NCBI RefSeq assembly: GCF_030272615.1 | Contig: NC_081410.1 | Coordinates: 118,613,140 to 118,677,139, forward strand | Source: Cryptomeria japonica | Taxonomy: Eukaryota; Streptophyta; Pinopsida; Cupressales; Cupressaceae | Direction: 5' to 3' | DNA length: 64,000 nucleotides | In this document: one piece after another, positions 47,586 through 60,984 of the stretch | Numbering within the stretch: the first letter of the stretch is position 1 | Layout of the letters: every line of letters starts with the position of its first letter | Position numbers and translations under genes: made by a program | Notes under the pieces: model-generated | Databases searched by the model: none | Told to the model about the DNA's origin: nothing | Seen by the model: the letters and a program-made list of their open reading frames with translations, nothing else

Positions 47586-48264
47586 TCTCTAGCTAACTCT
47601 CCCCCATACCTAACATCTGTCTCCATCCCTCTCCCTCCCTCTTTGTCTCTATCTTGCTCTTTTAAATCCATTGTAAGCCCAAAAATTAACAAAACATGTA
47701 CCTATTTTCTTAAGTCAAAAATATGTGCATGTTTTGTTAAGTTAAAAACACATATGGATTTTTAACGGTATAGTTGTTTTTAACAAAAGGCCAAAGCGCA
47801 AATAGTCAACTTCAAGGACCAAAAACACGTATGTGTTATGAAAACATAACACATACACATTTTGTTGAGTTTAAATAGATTTGTAACGATCAAAAAATCA
47901 CATGGCAATCGTGTTGAACCTCCCATTACATTTGGTTGCACTTTTTGTGAGACTTTTTTCGACAATGTAAGAGATCTTTTTGTTTTATTTTAATTGATGA
48001 AATGATTGAAATGCATTGGAATTTGACAATTAACTAATTGTTGAATATTTTATGTTTGTTTATCATTTTTATTGTCAAATTTGATGACTATTTCATTTTT
48101 TGTTGATAATTTGTTAACTTGTTTAAGTAATATTTCATTTAAATGTCAATAAAGAGTAATTTGCTTAAGTAATTTCATATATGTTGAAGTAATTTATTTT
48201 TCTTCAAATTATAATATTTATTAACATATATTCACAATTTTTTATTTAGGAATATTTGATATTA
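47586..48264. other. AT-rich spacer
   Basis: A short CT-rich stretch at 47590-47660, then AT-rich DNA with no gene. Confidence 0.5.
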
Positions 48265-48990
48265 ACCATGGGGAGGAATAAGTAATGGCCACTTGAACAA
48301 CTTGAAGTAAAAAACAAAAAACAAAGGGAGAGCATGAGAAGACAATGTGAAATAAGAATAGTTTGAGGAGAAGGTACATCATCTATACTAGTTAATTTTA
48401 ATGTAGAATCAAATACTGAAACACCTATTAAGGATAGAAATTATGGATCAAATTTACCGAAAGCAAACCAAGAACAAGCACTAATCATCACACATATTGA
48501 GACAAGGATTGATTAATCAAATGTACCAAATGTAAACCAAGAACACAAACCAATCATAACACCTCCTGGAATTACTCCTAAAAGGCCAAAGTATCTAATT
48601 AATATAGATGAAAACATTTTGAAACCAATGCTTGACAAAATTTCCAATCACACTAGTACGAGAATTGCCAACACAATATGGAAACACTATTTTGAGAGCA
48701 TGAAAGTGGGAGGTGACAATTGTTTCATGGAATGATTAAAAATATCAAGTTTAGAGGCATTATGAAGATCCTTGGCTTAAGATCATCCAAGACCAATGGT
48801 GAAAGAACTATTGTAAAAAATCTAATTAGTGTGTATCAATCAATAGGTTCAACCTTGCGCACTAAAGATAGCAACATTACTTGATGTGTTCTTACATCAA
48901 CTATAGTGAGAAAGAAAACAAAAAACCTTGTTTGATTAGCAATGCAAGTCACTAAAGATAGAAAAAAAAATACTCAATGCCCTTGGGAGA
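48265..48990 (+). pseudogene. Degenerate ORF of an unidentified repeat protein
   Basis: Reads MGRNK-WPLEQLEVKNKKQRES, then ITPPGITPKRPKYLINIDEN, ILKPMLDKISNHTSTRIANT, IWKHYFESMKVGGDNCFME and LKISSLEAL, with stops where Arg, Gln or Trp codons seem likely. A later frame gives RSSKTNGERTIVKNLISVYQ and SIGSTLRTKDSNIT. This looks like a decayed transposon-derived protein; the family is not recognised. Confidence 0.45.
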
Positions 48991-51900
48991 TGTGAAAATA
49001 TTGAGGATCCTAATAGTAATTCTCTATTAGCGTTCTCAAGTAGACTTTTTAAGAAGCAATAGCACCCCTAAGTGGTTCTTCAATAATTTTAGTAACATGA
49101 ATTTCTTCTCTAATAATTCAAACCTCATAATATCCTTTAAGAGATCCATGAGTAATAGTCTTGACTCCATCTTGAGAGAAAGGAACATTCTAGAATTTTT
49201 TTCATTTTATTGTAACTAGAAAATGAATTTAGAAAGGAAACCTTAAGATGATTAAAGAATTATAACTAAATCATAAACTAATTGAAACAAATAGATGCAT
49301 AAATAGTCAACTAGATCTCTAAGGAGACTACCCACAAAACAAAGTTCTCAACAATTTCATAGTTGAAGCTTACTACAATATCCAAAGTAATAGCAAAATA
49401 AGTCTCTAATACAATATACTATCAGCAGTGGAAAGGGAGAATAGATACATTTAACTCAAAAAACCCTAAATCCCACTTTCCATCCAATTTCATACCAATG
49501 CTTGCTAATAGAGCCAAAATCAATAGTATCCAAATATACACAAAAGCAATCGCAATATCTTCTTAATGCAATAATTACATAAGCTCTAAATGTTTCTACA
49601 AAGATGTCCTTCTATAATATGATTTGATGATATTGATATCATAATTGATATTGTGTTAAGACATTCTTTTGAATTAGGAACACAACACACATCAACAAGG
49701 TCACACATAAAGGCTATCTAAGACTTTAGAAGACTCACAACAACAATTATAATCTTGTTTCAAAATGAACAATTCTTGAGTATTCCCAAGACAATGGCAA
49801 AATTGATCCATCAAATCATCACATGAAGATGTACACTTACCAAAAATAATAGCATTCTTAACCTTCCAACTTTATGTACCTTAAGGTGTAACTTGGTATT
49901 CTCATAATACTCTATTCACTTGCTAGACCATATTGTACTTGCCACTCAAAACCAAACAAGAACTCAATGGTCAAAAATAAGTGGTCTCATATAGCTATAA
50001 TAAGTTTTCAAATCAACCCTATATAAGCATATTTCAATGCTCATAAGATTTGGAACATCATAAACTCACGTCTTTGAATATCACGGTCATGTGACTAGAA
50101 AGCAAGCAAATACAACAACAATATGCATTTTGAGTCTTTAAACTTGGAACAATCCTCAGCATTTAATTGTCTAATAATGGTATGAATATTTCTTAGTTCA
50201 ATCAGTTGAACCCTTCAAAAGATTACCTTAATTTCAACATCTACAACATACCATATTAATTTCATTACAAAGTAGGAATCCACTTCAAATACAAATAAAG
50301 GAGTTCTCATATTAAATATATTTGAAAAGTGTTGTTTCCAAAACCCAACCCAAGTGCAAGTTCATCATATAATAAAGGCTCCACACTATAAGCTTCAAAG
50401 AGTTGATCACAATTGAAATCATCCAAGAGCGAGTTTGTGTATAAATTCGTCTTTATTGATTTTTGAGCACAACTTTTTGTGAATGTTGTGGTGATAAGAA
50501 ATAGCCGTTACAATTGATATCATAGAAAATCATTTACCATTATAGTTTGATTGGTGACCCTAACCTTTTCCCAACTCTAAAATTCAAAGCAAGTAAGCAA
50601 TGTGTTATTTTATACTTAATGAAATTTTCTAGACTATTACAACAAGGCCATTGAAACTTACCTCCTTAAAGCCTTGTTAATATTAGGTTTTTTGTCAAGC
50701 AACTCACGTACCTTGTCTATGTCTCAAAAATTTTAGGCATCCTAACTAGGCATTCATTAAAGTTGCACAAATTTTTAATCATATAAAGTGCAAATCCAAT
50801 CCATGGAGATCAGAGAGCATTGCATGGAGTATGAAGTGAAACATTTTTTACAATAAAGTTAAGCAAATTCAATCTATTTTAATGCATTTAACCTATAAAT
50901 TGAATCGAATAGATACACTGGATTTATTTAATATTGCTTAATATAATTAAATTCAGTTATACTATAGTAAAAAGATAGTGTTAACTAAACTTGCCAAAAA
51001 TAAAAAACTAAAATAATTAGACTTCATTTCAACAATATTTGGTGCACGTACAAATAAAACTCAATGCACCGATTTGGTATCTTCTGCAAATAACCCTAAA
51101 AAGCACATTTTTCTTTCGATATGCTAAATACACCCAAGCATTGGTACTCCACTATTTATTAGCTACACCTAAAGTAGCAAGTATGCTGCCCACAACTCTA
51201 AAACATTTTGAAAGTTTGCAGTAAATACTTTCCTATCATAAATTCATAAAGTAATTTGCCTTTTGAAGTGCTTAGTGGTTTTGCCTTCAATATGCTCACA
51301 TGTATTAGTAGTGCTTTGAAACACAAATGGTTGATTTGCTTTTTAGGCCTGATGGACCCTGTTAAGGGCTGTCAGAAAAACATTGCAATGATGGAGTATA
51401 TAAAAATTAGCTACAAAATTTTCATTCAAATTTCAAGTGCAGTTGATTTTCAATTGTATTCTGATTTGATGAGTAATTATTGTCCATATAATAAATAACC
51501 ACTAATGAAAAAGGCAATTAACGTCTAAATTTACCTAAAAATGTTTTTTTTCATTCAATAAAGAATAGAACTCTTGCTCGGGCAGATTTTATTGATCTCT
51601 GTCCAATTATTAGGTGCATATTCTTAGTACTTGATACAAACTAAAAGATAATGTGTAAATTGTACTAGCATTTTTTCATTTTTATTAATTCAGAGACTGG
51701 TTATTTGATGCTTGTTATATCGCACCAATTTGCTTTCTTACACCAATTAACACCTTAGGGATCAAAGATAGCAGCATTAGAATGGCTCATTTATATAAAA
51801 TAATAAATTAAGGAAATCAATGTTTACGGCTAACCATTTGAAATATGGAGAAACAAATGGATGGCCTAAATGCATAGTTAGATGCAGAGGAACATGGCCA

Positions 51901-52004
51901 ATAAACATTGTAACAATGATGAGAAAACATTAATTTAATAAATATTATACAAGAGAAGTTCAACATAGGGGAATATTTGCTCCATATTGTACTACCTAGC
52001 ATGC
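48991..52004. other. Long spacer without supportable genes
   Basis: AT-rich. A short - strand piece at 49020-49190 (KTITHGSLKGYYEV, REEIHVTKIIEEPLRGAI) hints at a retroelement relic. Frames at 51039-51498 (+) have no recognisable content. Confidence 0.4.
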
Positions 52005-52842
52005 TTAGCTGGTCTCTTTCCAACCGAATCTATCAAGGATTTGTGTCGTCTCCTTCAAAGCACTGCAAAAGAATAACTTAAGTAATAAACAGCTAAAACA
52101 TTATAAGCAGTCAAAGTTATCGATATTGTAAATTCTATCACTGATTACTAATGCCAACATTCAACCAGTAAGTCTTAATAACAGGATTACCTTCCAGGCC
52201 TAAGTATTTTGTACAAGTTAGGTCTGGTCAGATCTATGACTGTTGAGCCTGCACGTCCAACTGGAAGTTGGCCTCCGTCAAAAATATAAGCACATTCTTG
52301 CCACAGCTGCTTAAATTCTTCAATGCAAACTGTACTTGAGTGTCCACTTTGATTAGCACTGGTAAGTGCAAGAGCACTTCCAAAATCTTGAGCTATCATT
52401 CGTATAAAGTCACATTCTGGTATTCGGATTCCTATGGTATCTATTCCAGGGTTTAGGGACTTCTCAAGCAAACTTTCTTGGCCTGCACTGTCAAACAGTA
52501 TCTAGAGCATTAGATTGTTGGTAGAATTGATTGAACTAGATTGTGAATTTGAAATTAGCTTAATTTCCCTTTTGATCTAATTGGCAACTAAATTTTGAAA
52601 ATATCCAGCTCTTGAAACAGAATTTTCTAATTTATAAAATCAGTTCATATTGCTAGAATTACAGACCCCGATCCAGAACCAAAGTGACAGGCCCAGGAAG
52701 AAGACACTGAAGAAGCCCATCTGGCAAATGAGAGGTTATTGCAAAGCGGTCAACATCCAGCACGTCAGAGACACATACTGCAAGAGGACTTGTAATACTG
52801 CGCCCTTTAATTTCATATATCTTTTGGACTGCTGCTGAAGAA
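52005..52842 (-). CDS. YRDC: Threonylcarbamoyl-AMP synthase (YrdC/Sua5 domain), 3' three exons
   Basis: Three exons on the - strand join in frame. 52842-52667 encodes SSAAVQKIYEIKGRSITSPL, DVLDVDRFAITSHLPDGLLQ and LLPGPVTLVLDRG. 52482-52191 encodes QESLLEKSLNPGIDTIGIRI, ALALTSANQSG, YIFDGGQLPVGRAGSTVIDL and LYKILRPG. 52062-52005 encodes SALKETTQILDRFGWKETS and the stop. YrdC/Sua5 proteins make threonylcarbamoyl-AMP from threonine, bicarbonate and ATP for the t6A37 modification of ANN-decoding tRNAs. LPGPVT, the SAN(Q)SG motif and the GRAGSTVIDL motif are typical of the core. The N-terminal part carrying the KxR...PTDTLYG nucleotide-binding motifs is absent from the three exons and was not found up to 64000. 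It lies beyond a long intron or is lost. Introns are 128 and 184 bp. Splice sites are GT-AG. No disabling change was seen. Confidence 0.85.
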
Positions 52843-53944
52843 CTGAACACATATTCAAGAACAAAAGAAATTCAAAAGAGATTCACACATTTACTAAAGG
52901 GCTGCATCCCATTTAGTAAACAAGTTGTTTAACATGCATGAATGATCAGACAGAACGAGAAGAATTCTTGAATTGCAGCAAGCTTATGAATTTTATGCAT
53001 TTATGCTAGAATGCATTCTTCAAACTGCTTCATTTCACTCACAATCAAGGACTTAAATCTTACCCAACGTTCTAGAGATAATAGCACAATAAACATGTTT
53101 ACAAATTTCGTTGAAATGTGGTTATCAAATGATTTACTAATAAAGAGTAGTTACCTGCAATCCAAACATCAACAACACTCAGAAAATGACAGTCCAAAAT
53201 GCAAATTTGTTGTATGGGCTAGAGACAACCCAATTACTTTCGTAATTTAATGTACTACTTCAAGATGCGCAGACTTGTAATTAAACTTTTGGCAAGTAAA
53301 TTTGTATCAAAAAAATTGGCTGAAGCTTATGTGGTACAAGCTCTTGCATTTTGGGCTTAGAATTCGGGCAATTGTTACTTTGATCAATTTCAAGGGTAAG
53401 AAACTGGCAATTTCAAAACTTTTGAGGTCCATCAGTGTCCGATGGGAACTCTTGTGCTTCTTTGTGATACCTCTGAGCTTTTGTGTAATAGCCTCCCTTG
53501 GTTACTTCCAATTTTTTTTTTTTTTTTTTAACCAGTTTCATCACACCTTCACTATGCTCTTAATCAACCAAGCAACTTCTTTCCAATTAGACGAGCTGAT
53601 CTCGTAACTTTACCAAACCATAGCAGGGTGGTAGCTCTATAACACAATGTACAATCTTGCACTACAATGGAAAAACTCATAGCACAACCAATCCCTAGAC
53701 CTAGACATATTACTCAACGTTTCATTCAAGATGGTCCTGCCTACATTATCCCTTTCTGGGAATCGAAGGCATCATAATTCAAATATAAAAACAGAAAATC
53801 TTCATCCGCACAACGGGGATGAGATCTTCAACCTCAATCATTAATTGAGCTTATATTTCTATTTCAATCCACATGCAATAGTATGACAGCCAATGCATTC
53901 CAATCAAATGTCAGTTCCACAGCAAAATTGATGCATAAACCTAC
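52843..53944. other. Probable intron or upstream DNA of YRDC
   Basis: No further YrdC exon recognised. Includes a poly-T run near 53511-53529. Confidence 0.4.
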
Positions 53945-54245
53945 ATAATCTACATAGGAAACAGCTCATGCATACATCACAATGATCACATAGTGATTAA
54001 CTCATGCATAGAACACATATACACAATGTTACTAACTTGTGCATACATCACATAAACACAGGATAACTACTTCATGCATAGATATCATATACACAATGTG
54101 ACTAACCCACGGATAGATCACATATACATGGTGTGACTAGCCTGTACATGCATCAGGTACAGTGTGATTGGCTATCGCACACATACATATACACTATGAT
54201 TAACTCACACATACAAAACATATACACAATGTAAATTACTTGAAC
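53945..54245. repeat. Degenerate minisatellite, unit about 50-56 bp
   Basis: Words CATGCATAGA, ACACATATACACAATGT and GTGACTAAC recur about six times with changes. Confidence 0.7.
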
Positions 54246-57200
54246 GTCATCACATGTACACTCAGGGACTAGGTAGCAAAAAGGAAGTGGTTGCAACCTT
54301 ACTATTAGCATCTTCCTCTTTACATGGTTCACTAACACATAAGCCTTTCACTAAATCCCAGTTGAATAGAAGAAAATTGGTGCATCCCATACTACACCAA
54401 GGTCCCATCCTTTTCCCTGGTTCCTTATCAACTGTGATGTTGAGACAAGCATCCCATACTAATTGTGTCATCATCATTGACAAGGACATAAAGAGTAATT
54501 GCACACAACACATGTAACTATTGAAAAGATTTCCATATCCCATCAAGCATCTGAGTCATCTTATAACCAGATAAACATAATCATGATGTCTTATGGTTTT
54601 GCCTAACCTAAGATTGGTGTCTATACTATCAATCACCTAGACTAATTTAATAACCAAAACCTTGAGAACCATTCCTCAGACAAACGTAATGCTAGAAGCA
54701 TGTGCATTCCTTCAGATACACCAATGGCAATACTCAACTCTTGAGATGGATAGAACCTAGCATCCATCACCTACATCCTATGCATATGCATTAAAGGAAT
54801 AAAACAAAAACATCTCAAATTTGGAACATAAAACGATATCACACACAAGACAAAAATGCAATACAAGATAACTCAAGTAAAACCCTCAAATCGGCAAAAC
54901 AATCTCAAAAGAATGAGCTATGCTCCTCATGTCATTAATTCTCAGTCTTAAATGTGAATGCATTGCCTCATGGACTTGCAAGGCTCTGCACCTTGTGCTA
55001 AGCTTCTCACATCCATAAAATGGGCCTAAGAATGAACATGACCTGCACTTCCTCTAGTGCTAAATCTAGATGCCTACAATCTCTGCACTACACCCTCTAC
55101 CTCCACTGACTGACATAATTTTCTGATCAGACGCAATGTCTTCCCCAACAGTTTAGCATTTGCTACCTCCAAAAACATCTACCAGCCAGCATTCATTCAA
55201 TCAACTAATGCAAGAACCTCCTCCACAACTTGCAAAGTCAAGGTCCATCTCTTCACTCAACCTAAACTCTGATTCATGTCATTCTCCTAGGCAACCACAA
55301 GCACCAACCTTGCACTTGCAGCAGTCCACTTCTATAAGTTGCCAACCAAAGAACTAACACAAGATCTCTAGGATTTTAGAGAGGCTTCCAATCCAAAGAA
55401 CCTATGACAACCTCTAAGGGCTACTACTCCGCCAAGCTGCACACACCAACTATTTATCAACCCTCTACTGCCTACTACCTCTCTACACCTACAAACTACA
55501 AAGAGACTACATAATCCTAAGAGTGATGGATGGTTGCCTTCAACAACGACTCATCCATGCGCTCATCACTTGTCTCCTCCATCCCTAATGCTTCATTTTC
55601 ACTCAACAATGATCCAAGAATAATTACCAGCCCTACAATCACATCTAGCAACTTGCAGTTTTTTAAATTCTAACAATCCCATTACTTTGCCTTCTAACTA
55701 AAACAATTATAACAAAAACACTTGAATGTTTGCCTGCCATGCATGCATCTTTTCACAACCCATCTAAGAATGACTATAACTACAAAACCGCTCATGCATA
55801 TAGCAATCCTGCCCCCTGTCATTACCACATAAATAGGCCAATGAATCAGCTTCATCCAAGTCAATGATCACCCAAAGGCCAAATCATATGCTCTAACAAA
55901 GTAACTTCTTGCTGACTTCAAAATCTAAAATTGGAAGTCTGCATCCTTGTGTTTCTCTATACAGCTAGAAGAAAATAAGAGTCAACTGTAGATATAACTA
56001 TAATATTGATGAGTGGTTGTCAAATATCAATCCACCCATCCATGATAATTGAGTTGCCCATCCTTAGCCAAGTTCACCTCAAGTCTTCCATCAACAAGCT
56101 CACCTACAACTTTCTTATTAAGGAGGATGGTACATGAAAAATAAATGAATGATCTTTGAATAAATTAATTACGAATATAAAACATATATAAAGAAATTAC
56201 AAGGTGGTGTTCTAAACAGACTGAACTGTTAATCTAAAGCTTCAACATGAAGCTAAAACACATAAAACGCTAAATAAAGCTAAAAAGCTAAAATCTAAAA
56301 AGCAAACTATGTGTTCTTATAAAAGAAGCTGTAAAATCCCTAAATGGTAATAATAGCAAAATCCTCAAATGACACAAATGAGTGAAAACAATTAGAAATT
56401 ATATTAGATTCGATTCTGCTGTTACACTTGCTTCAGATATTGCATATATGTCTTTCAGAGCTTGTGTACAAAATTGCAATAGAACCAGAAATTCAGGGCC
56501 TAAATAAATAATACAATTATTACAGCTCTGCAGTCTCATAAGCCAATGAATTCTTAACAATAAGGAACATACCACAAATGCTTCTTGTTAAGGACTATCA
56601 TTTGATGGTAACTCCTTTTTTGTATGGACTTCTGAGACTCACGATATATGTATTTGCTTCAGCGTTGGGAGGTGCTTCAGCACATAAGTTCCACAATAGA
56701 CTCCCGCAGCTTATGGAAAATTATCGCACCTGGAAAATATGTCTATGTGCACACATGGAAACTCGGCGATATCATTCTGGTTCTGTTCTCCAACCTCTGC
56801 AATTAATATATATGCCTTCGACTCTCAGAAAATCAACAACAGGAAGCCACGCCTTCATGAATGATGCCGACCTTGGTAGAAGCCACGAAAATAGCTCAAT
56901 AATATCATGCACCAAAAACCTTAATATGTTGCCCTTATATGGAACCAAGCAGCTGAGTTGTCCAAGCAATAACAAAATAATCTTATTCAAACCATGGCTG
57001 AATATAGACGATAGTCAGCTTATATCGAGTATTCATGACACATCATATATTTGATATTTGGCCTTCCAAATGTTCACCACTTATTATAGATATCAAACTT
57101 CTATCGCCAATCATTTGGAATATTAGAAAGGTTGCCATCAATGGTTAAACCCACAACTTCGCACAATAATCCCAATATTCATAAAGCCATGGCCACACTC

Positions 57201-57600
57201 TATTATTTCACAGAAATATTAATAACGGGCAGATACAAAATATACGGCAACTTATAAAGATTCAGACTATAGCTGAAAGATGAAATAATTTATTCTCCTA
57301 CTCTTATTAAGATCGCTTATTACTGTAAATTTGTCTCCAAAGGAGACTTCACAGATTTGCACAGCTGTGAACTCTGTTGCAAATCCACCTCTTCGGAAGA
57401 GTCAGGTTTTTGTCCAACCCTTCTGTCCAACTCCTGAAGGTTTCTGTCTCTAGAAATCATAAAACGTTTTATCAAAACAAGCATGCCCTTGCTACAACCC
57501 CAGGACTTCCTTATAAAGCCATCCAGGAAACATCTAGAAGGTCAGGCCGACGAGAGAACTTTATTAAATAAAGTGACCTTATATAATATATTATTATTTT
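54246..57600. other. Unassigned DNA
   Basis: GC content is a little higher than in the 48-52 kb spacer, and short frames occur on both strands. The longest is 56578-57054 (+, 158 codons), with no recognised motif. The overlapping - frame NKIILLLLGQLSCLVPYKGN is equally uninformative. Confidence 0.35.
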
Positions 57601-57721
57601 ATTGTTTCTTTTAACTAAATTAATTAATATTAGGTCATCATATGAATATTTTATTTATATTTTGATAACTAAATAGAAATCAATTTAATTAAATGTCACC
57701 TTAAAAATTGGGGACATTACA
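57601..57721 (+). mobile_element. Possible LTR 3' end remnant
   Basis: Ends GGGGACATTACA, exactly as does the 5' LTR of the element at 59662, and has TTTTGATAACTAAATAG upstream as that LTR does (TTTTTTGATAACTAACATG). No primer-binding site follows, so a solo or truncated LTR is the likely state. Confidence 0.4.
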
Positions 57722-59318
57722 GAAGCAATAGTTTCAATTAAACGACTAAACAAACTAAAAAGCTAAATGACCAACTAAACGACCGTTAATAGAACAACTA
57801 AAAAGGCAACTGACTAAAAAAATTAATTATTCTTATAGTAAATAGTCTACGTTCTCCAAGGGGAACATATGAGGAACCAATGACATTTTGTCTTTTTCAA
57901 CATTTATTTGAATTAGGAAGAAAGTGCTACATGAAATGGGATGGCATAGGCAAAAATAAATTTAGCAACAAAAGAATATACCTTTTCTAATGATTGCACA
58001 TTCAACATCCTCGTAACACCATTAGTCCTTCTCTTTTCTTTGGTAAATCCCTCTCCACTTTGACTTTGAACTTCCATGATATTGATAGGCATAATAGACT
58101 GCATACTCTATATTGGCAAACCCTTATTTCTTGCCTCACCCTCCATGTACAACCTAGACACCTTGGCCTTCTTAGCTAGGATCATTTGTTCACAAGAGCA
58201 ATAGATGATTGCAAACCCTTGAATAGCTACCCTTGCAATCCTTCCTGTACACATGGCATAACCAATGTCTATTCCTCTCTGAAAAAAAAAAACTCGCCTT
58301 TGTTTATAGGAGTTGCAAAATGCAAAAGTGGTTTTTGGGATTGAATGGGCCCTTTCCAAAAGTTTTCAAGATAGTGGAGGTGCATTCAAATGGGCTACTT
58401 TCACTTCACCTGCAACACTCCCACAACCAAAAGAACCCCTAGTAGCTCTATGGCTTATTTGCATTCAAATGGGTTACTTTTCACTTCACCAACAACATTC
58501 CCAACCCCAAAAGAATCCCAAGTACCTCTATAGCTTGTTTGTTGAATCTCAATCTCATCACTATAATAACCCTCGCAATTATTTTTTGTTTAAATCAAAA
58601 ACAGCTAGAAACATTTTAAACCAGCAGAAAACCGTCTAAGTTTGAAACTTCAAAGGAAAAAAAATCAAAAGGATTTGTGAAAACAAACAATGAATGCTAA
58701 AATTACATCAAATGATATAGTTTTGATAGTCTCATTTTCTTCTCACAATTTTTCTCTTCTCTTCTCACAACTATTAGCTTTTGAAGAATTTTCAAAGTAC
58801 CTGGTGATTATGTGCTAATGCTAAATAATATTGCATGAATCAGACAATAATGAAAACTTCAAAATGAAGAAACATAAACAAATAATTACACCTTCAAATC
58901 AATCTTTCACTCCTTTGAAAAAATTACAAGGCAACCTCCACAACTAATACAACTCACAGCAGCACAAAAATCAACATGAATTTTTCTATTACATGCAGTT
59001 TTTCAATCCTTCCAAAACTTAGTCTTTCATCCCTTCGAAGACGAACTATGTATTAAATTTCTATCTTGCTCCTATCTTTATACTTATTCCGCTAAAAATC
59101 TAATCCCCAAAAATCAGCTTTATTTACAAAAAGCATCTTTATCACTTATAAGGATGAGATGGAAGATAAGTCTAAGTAACTAATGAATAATTACATTTTA
59201 GACTTATTTAGCTAAATAAAAAAATTTCACTTTAGTCCTTCAAAGTAAAATGCAAAATAGACTAACTCAAACCACTTGAACTTTTCCCCACACATTCACA
59301 TTGAACTTGTGCAAAAGT
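57722..59318. other. AT-rich DNA, probably 3' region and LTR of the antisense copia relic
   Basis: It lies directly downstream (on the - strand) of the RNase H relic. No gene or exact LTR boundary could be supported. Confidence 0.35.
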
Positions 59319-59661
59319 TAATACTCCCTCTTAGTAAGGAATAAATTCTACACCAATCCAAGTTTGTCTCTAAATGCCTCAAACTTCCCTTTTGCTAAGG
59401 GCTTGGTCAAAATATAGGTTACTCTTAGTTAGTGAAAATGTATTGGAGCTTAATCACTGCCTTCTAAACCATGTCTTTGATGAAGTGACATCTAATCTCT
59501 ATGTACTTGGATCTGTAATGAAACATTGGATTCCCCGAGAGTTTTGACAAAACTCTAATTATCACAGTGAATGATTGTGGGATCCAATTTCTAATCAAAT
59601 AAGCCTACAGGCAACTTGCAAAGCCAGATGACCTCACAACTAGTGGTACTAGCTTCCATAT
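59319..59661 (-). pseudogene. Antisense Ty1/copia RNase H C-terminal relic
   Basis: From 59661 downwards: EASTTSCEVIWLCKLPVGLF, LDPTIIHCDN, VKTLGESNVSL, then YILTKPLAKGKFEAFRDKLG and a stop region. These are the end of copia RNase H (EA...W...L / CDN.S / H.RSKYI / DILTKPL). Stops and shifts occur. Its upstream part is cut at 59661 by the LTR element, and should continue beyond the window. Confidence 0.82.
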
Positions 59662-60831
59662 TGTCATGCCCTGACCCAAAGGAAGAAAAGACCACATATT
59701 AAATACAATGCATACACCCCAGTCTGGATATTACAAGAATCGGCCTTGTCAAAAAAGCGATTCATGTGGCATAAAGAATAATATAGGAACCGACCCATCT
59801 TCAAACAACTGCGATTAACAGATGAAACAACCATTAATTATGGAAGGAGGAAAAAAGAATAAGCATTCAAGATCGGATAGGAATAATAAACAACAGAAAG
59901 GATTTAATTAAGATTAATAACAATTAACAGTTCAGTCAAAGGCAGCAAAGAGACGCCACCTTAGGAGGAGGCAACGGGACCATGGAAGTACATGACTCTT
60001 CCATTTCCCAAGGAAGAGGATATACATATTGGAGATCGGTATTCGAGGAGAGGCATGAAGGAACAAAACCCAGCAAGTGCATTGAATAGAAATATAAGGA
60101 AGAAACAAAATGAGGTCAGACATTCAATGTTGAGAAAATTGTCTTATTTATAAGACTTCACAATTTTCTCTAGCATCGAAGAAGCAGAATTATAAAACCT
60201 TTGATCAAAAAGAAATCTTGAGTTTTATAATTAATAAACTAGACTGCAGACTTATAATTGTTCAAGTCATTGGTATGATGCACAGTGCATTCTGATCTGG
60301 CTGATTTATTATCTTGTTTTCCATTTGATAGGAAGTAGGAATACATGCAAATAATCTATGGCTTCTAATATATATAAATATGCATAATTAATGATAATGA
60401 AGATTCTTTAAAGCTTTAGCCAATCTGACGTACCATTATGGAGGGGAGATATGTGAATATAAGGAATGCAAGTAGCATAATGGACCATTCCAGTTGAGTA
60501 ACCCCGGGTGGGACTGGTAGGCCAAATGGCGGGTGTCATTCGGTGCTCCTAGGCTAGATGGATAGGCTCAAGGCATCTTGTATGATCTCCCATAGTGCTT
60601 CATAATGTGGAGGAGTTATTGGGTTAAGCCTTAAGGGAATCCCACACGTACATTATGAATATAAGAATGATGATTAGAATTCTATTTGTAACATTGTTGG
60701 ATTATATGTTTATTCATTTTTTGATAACTAACATGGTTGCAGGCTCTAAATCAAGTTATTAAGATGACAATTTATACCTCATTTAGGAACACTAGGGCAA
60801 ATTGAGTTAAGTCCTAATAGGGGACATTACA
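59662..60831 (+). repeat. 5' LTR of the second retrotransposon
   Basis: 1170 bp, TGTCATGCCC to GGGGACATTACA. A palindromic TATA region GTCTTATTTATAAGAC lies at 60141-60156 and is kept in the right LTR near 63879. Confidence 0.85.
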
Positions 60832-60833
60832 AT

Positions 60834-60846
60834 TGGTATCAGAGCC
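60834..60846 (+). other. Primer-binding site, initiator tRNA-Met type
   Basis: TGGTATCAGAGCC sits two bases after the LTR end. This is the common plant LTR-element primer site, complementary to the 3' end of initiator methionine tRNA. Confidence 0.85.
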
Positions 60847-60984
60847 TTTATCCTGCCAGCTTGCAGGGTAAAGCTAAAACAATAAGATGCATTCTATTCA
60901 AAAAGATTTGAAGATTTAAGAAAGCAATCTATAAACTCAGTCCAAAAATAAAAACAAGTAGGCCAACATTGCACTTCTATATGG

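Noticed and set aside
56578-57054. 158-codon + strand frame
   Set aside because: No motif, no splice partners, and an equally plausible - strand frame overlaps it; left as unassigned DNA.
59932-60123. - strand frame MSDLILFLPYISIQC shared by both LTRs (also 63672-63860)
   Set aside because: It is LTR sequence antisense to the transcript direction and the second copy carries indels; conservation is explained by the LTR repeat.
60834-60860. Possible tRNA gene suggested by the tRNA-Met complementarity
   Set aside because: Only the 13-base primer-binding complement is present; no cloverleaf can be formed.
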